A DNA stretch of 17,279 bases from CAZCZU01 sp964503475 (lineage in GTDB: Bacteria; Pseudomonadota; Zetaproteobacteria; Mariprofundales; Mariprofundaceae): assembly GCA_964503475.1 (NCBI GenBank), contig CAZCZU010000047.1, positions 1 through 17,279 on the forward strand, given 5' to 3'. Each line of letters starts with the position of its first letter. The first letter of the stretch is position 1. Shown one piece after another: positions 15,403 to 17,279 of the stretch. The position numbers and the translations under genes are program-made. The notes beneath the pieces were generated by a model that ran no database searches, had not been told where the DNA came from, and saw nothing but the letters and a program-made list of their open reading frames with translations.

Positions 15403-16959
15403 ATGGCATCCATTACCCGCGCACTGATCAGCGTATCCGACAAGACCGGCGTGGCCGCGTTCGCCCGCGCCCTGGCCGATAAAGGCGTCGAAATTCTCTC
15501 CACCGGCGGCACGGCCAAACTGCTGCGCGACGAGAACATCCCGGTACGCGACGTATCCGATTACACCGGCTTCCCCGAAATGATGGACGGTCGCATCAAG
15601 ACCCTGCACCCGAAGGTGCACGGCGGCATCCTGGCTCGCCGCGACAACGAAGGCGATCTCTCGGCCATGGAAGAGCACGGCATCGGCCGCATCGACCTGG
15701 TGGCCGTGAACCTCTACCCGTTCCGCGAGACGGTGGCCAAAGAGGATTGCACCATCGAGGATGCGATCGAGAACATCGATATCGGCGGCCCGTGCATGAT
15801 CCGCGCCTCGGCCAAGAACCACGCCTTTGTCACCGTCGTGGTCGATCCGGCCGATTATACGCTGGTGCTGGAGCAGCTGGATGCGAACAAGGGCGATGTC
15901 GGCGATTCGCTGCGTCGCGCCCTGGCCGTGAAGGCCTTTGCCCACACCGCCGCTTATGATGGCGCCATCGCCAACCACTTCTCCAGCCTGCAGCCGGACG
16001 GCGGCAAGCGCGAGTTCCCGGATATCCTGACCCGCCAGTTCCTGCGCGCCGCCGACCTGCGCTATGGTGAGAACCCGCACCAGAACGGCGTCTTCTATGC
16101 TGACACCGAGGACACCGGTGTATCGCTGGCCGACTGCCACCAGCTGCAGGGCAAGGAGCTCTCCTACAATAACATCGCCGATGCCGATGCGGCCTTCGCC
16201 TGTGTGCGCGACTTTGCCGAGAACGCGGCCGTGATCGTCAAGCATGCCAACCCGTGCGGCGTGGCCGTGGGCGGCACCCAGGCCGAGGCATACGAGCGCG
16301 CCCGCGCTGCCGATGCCGTATCGGCTTTCGGTGGCATCGCCGCCTTCAACCGCGAGCTGGACGAATCTACAGCGAAACTGATCGCCGAAACCTTCATGGA
16401 GGTGGTGATTGCTCCTGGTTTTAGTGATGGCGCCAAAAAGGCGCTGGAGGGCAAGAAAAACCTGCGCCTGCTGGTTGCCCCTTCGGCTGAGCCGGTCAGC
16501 GGTGGCTGGGAGTTCAAGCGTGTGAACGGCGGCCTGCTGGTGCAGGAGCGCGATGCGCACATCCTCGATCGCAATGCCTGCAAGGTGGTCACCAAGCGCG
16601 CACCGAGCGAGAAGGAGTGGGCCGACATGCTGTTTGCCTGGTCCGTGGCCAAGCATGTGAAGTCCAACGCCATCGTCTTCGCCAAGGGTGACGTGACCCT
16701 GGGTGTCGGTGCCGGCCAGATGAACCGGGTGAACTCCACCCGCATCGCCGCCCACCACGGTGGTGATGCCATCAACGGTTCGGCCGTGGCTTCCGATGCC
16801 TTCTTCCCGTTCCGCGACGGTGTCGATGCGCTGGCCGAGGCGGGTGCGACCGCAGTGATCCAGCCGGGTGGCTCGGTACGCGACGAAGAGGTGATCGCCG
16901 CTGCCGACGAGCACGATCTGGCGATGATCTTCACCGGCATCCGCCACTTCCGCCACTGA
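15403..16959 (+). CDS. purH: Bifunctional AICAR transformylase / IMP cyclohydrolase
   Basis: A 518-residue enzyme (family about 510-530) that performs the last two steps of de novo purine synthesis: formyl transfer from 10-formyl-THF to AICAR, then ring closure to IMP. The N-terminal cyclohydrolase domain has SVSDKTG, STGGTAK (33-39), K66 in RIKTLHPKVHGG and NLYPF. The C-terminal transformylase has YGENPHQ, KHANPCGVA (catalytic-type K280-H281), SAFGGIAAFNRE, and SNAIVFAK...GVGAGQMNRV. It ends SDAFFPFRDG...IQPGGSVRD and IFTGIRHFRH, the canonical C terminus. The ATG at 15403 has GGAG seven bases upstream; the 22 extra codons available upstream are not family-like. Often purH is followed by purD; here it ends in a terminator, so it is monocistronic. 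Confidence 0.98.
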   Translation: MASITRALISVSDKTGVAAFARALADKGVEILSTGGTAKLLRDENIPVRDVSDYTGFPEMMDGRIKTLHPKVHGGILARRDNEGDLSAMEEHGIGRIDLVAVNLYPFRETVAKEDCTIEDAIENIDIGGPCMIRASAKNHAFVTVVVDPADYTLVLEQLDANKGDVGDSLRRALAVKAFAHTAAYDGAIANHFSSLQPDGGKREFPDILTRQFLRAADLRYGENPHQNGVFYADTEDTGVSLADCHQLQGKELSYNNIADADAAFACVRDFAENAAVIVKHANPCGVAVGGTQAEAYERARAADAVSAFGGIAAFNRELDESTAKLIAETFMEVVIAPGFSDGAKKALEGKKNLRLLVAPSAEPVSGGWEFKRVNGGLLVQERDAHILDRNACKVVTKRAPSEKEWADMLFAWSVAKHVKSNAIVFAKGDVTLGVGAGQMNRVNSTRIAAHHGGDAINGSAVASDAFFPFRDGVDALAEAGATAVIQPGGSVRDEEVIAAADEHDLAMIFTGIRHFRH

Positions 16960-16986
16960 TCCCAGGCGGATCATCGGCCTGAAACG

Positions 16987-17017
16987 AAAAGAGCCCGCTC
17001 ATCGAGCGGGCTCTTTT
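16987..17017. terminator. Bidirectional rho-independent terminator after purH
   Basis: Perfect 14-bp stem (16987-17000 with 17004-17017), GC-rich core GAGCCCGCTC, 3-nt loop, A-tract on the left and T-tract on the right. It lies 27 bp past the purH stop and 17 bp past the stop of the convergent gene, so it can serve both strands. Confidence 0.95.
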
Positions 17018-17034
17018 GCGTTGAATGAGCTTAA

Positions 17035-17279
17035 TTAGAACAGTATGCGGTTATTTGGCCAGTCATAGAGCCATATCTTGTTCCATTGGGTTTGGGATTC
17101 CGTTTGTAAGCTTCGAAAGGTTTCATCTATCAGGTCAGGAAGGGGTGAGGGACTGGTTACACCATCGTAGTAAACAAGAAGATCGATGGGGGCTCCATTT
17201 GTCTTGTACGTTTTGTTGTTCTTACGCTCGATAGCTGTTCTTAGCATTTCCCTGTCATCGTAACTCATCGCCTGGCCGA
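17035..17279 (-). CDS. Unrecognised protein, C-terminal part (runs off the window)
   Basis: The frame is open to the window edge. An ATG at 17268 would give 77 residues, but the frame continues upstream (GQA before it) and no SD is seen, so this is most likely the 3' end of a longer gene. Visible: a charged helix (DDREMLRTAIERKNNK), a strand-like IDLLVYYDGVTSP, then a Trp-rich end (WNKIWLYDWPNNRILF). No signal or membrane segment. I do not recognise the family. It is AT-richer than purH, which suggests another accessory gene, and it converges on the purH terminator. Confidence 0.6.
   Translation of the reverse strand, partial: GQAMSYDDREMLRTAIERKNNKTYKTNGAPIDLLVYYDGVTSPSPLPDLIDETFRSLQTESQTQWNKIWLYDWPNNRILF

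Noticed and set aside
15125..15409. 95-codon N-terminal extension of the catalytic M16 gene
   Set aside because: The signal peptide at 15124 and the GGAGGT upstream fix the start; the extension crosses the intergenic hairpins.
15328..16974. 548-codon open frame opposite purH
   Set aside because: It is a shadow of purH, with low-complexity translation and no SD.

Overview
The window is a stretch of GC-rich bacterial chromosome carrying housekeeping genes, interrupted by three AT-richer accessory segments. The ribF-ileS-lspA order on the + strand and the M16-M16 ... rsmD-coaD order on the - strand are typical of Pseudomonadota (gamma-, beta- or zetaproteobacteria). I cannot assign a genus; a zetaproteobacterial or gammaproteobacterial origin is only an inference. 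Coding density is high, several genes overlap by the ATGA/GTGA type of junction, and non-ATG starts (TTG, GTG) are common.

Layout. 1-600: an AT-richer segment with a small membrane-anchored Coa1-like protein (-), bracketed by a 19-bp inverted repeat. 616-1383: a serine/threonine-type metallophosphoesterase (-). 1654-6153 (+): ribF (FMN/FAD synthesis), a ~220-nt highly structured leader, ileS (isoleucyl-tRNA synthetase) and lspA (lipoprotein signal peptidase). 6170-6418 (-): an 82-residue protein resembling the YvlB/DUF2089 C-terminal SHOCT-like domain. 6534-8269 (-): a clearly foreign, AT-rich DUF262/DUF1524 (GmrSD-like) gene broken by one base deletion. 8340-15124 (-): a long compact array, read in the order catalytic M16 peptidase, non-catalytic M16 partner, receiver/degenerate-GGDEF protein, rsmD, coaD, ABC ATPase, ABC-2 permease. 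15403-16959 (+): purH, closed by a perfect bidirectional terminator. 17035-window edge (-): the 3' end of an unrecognised AT-rich gene.

How they work together. RibF, CoaD and PurH make cofactors and purines, IleS and RsmD serve translation, and LspA and the two secreted M16 proteins act at the envelope. The ABC pair is translationally coupled to coaD but its substrate is unknown.

The most interesting structure is non-coding. The ribF-ileS gap contains six back-to-back stem-loops followed by a short anti-Shine-Dalgarno/SD pairing just before a TTG start, which looks like a translational regulatory leader. The rsmD start codon lies inside a perfect 16-bp inverted repeat. Two consecutive hairpins fill the divergent M16/purH promoter region. 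None of these was recognised as a known RNA family.
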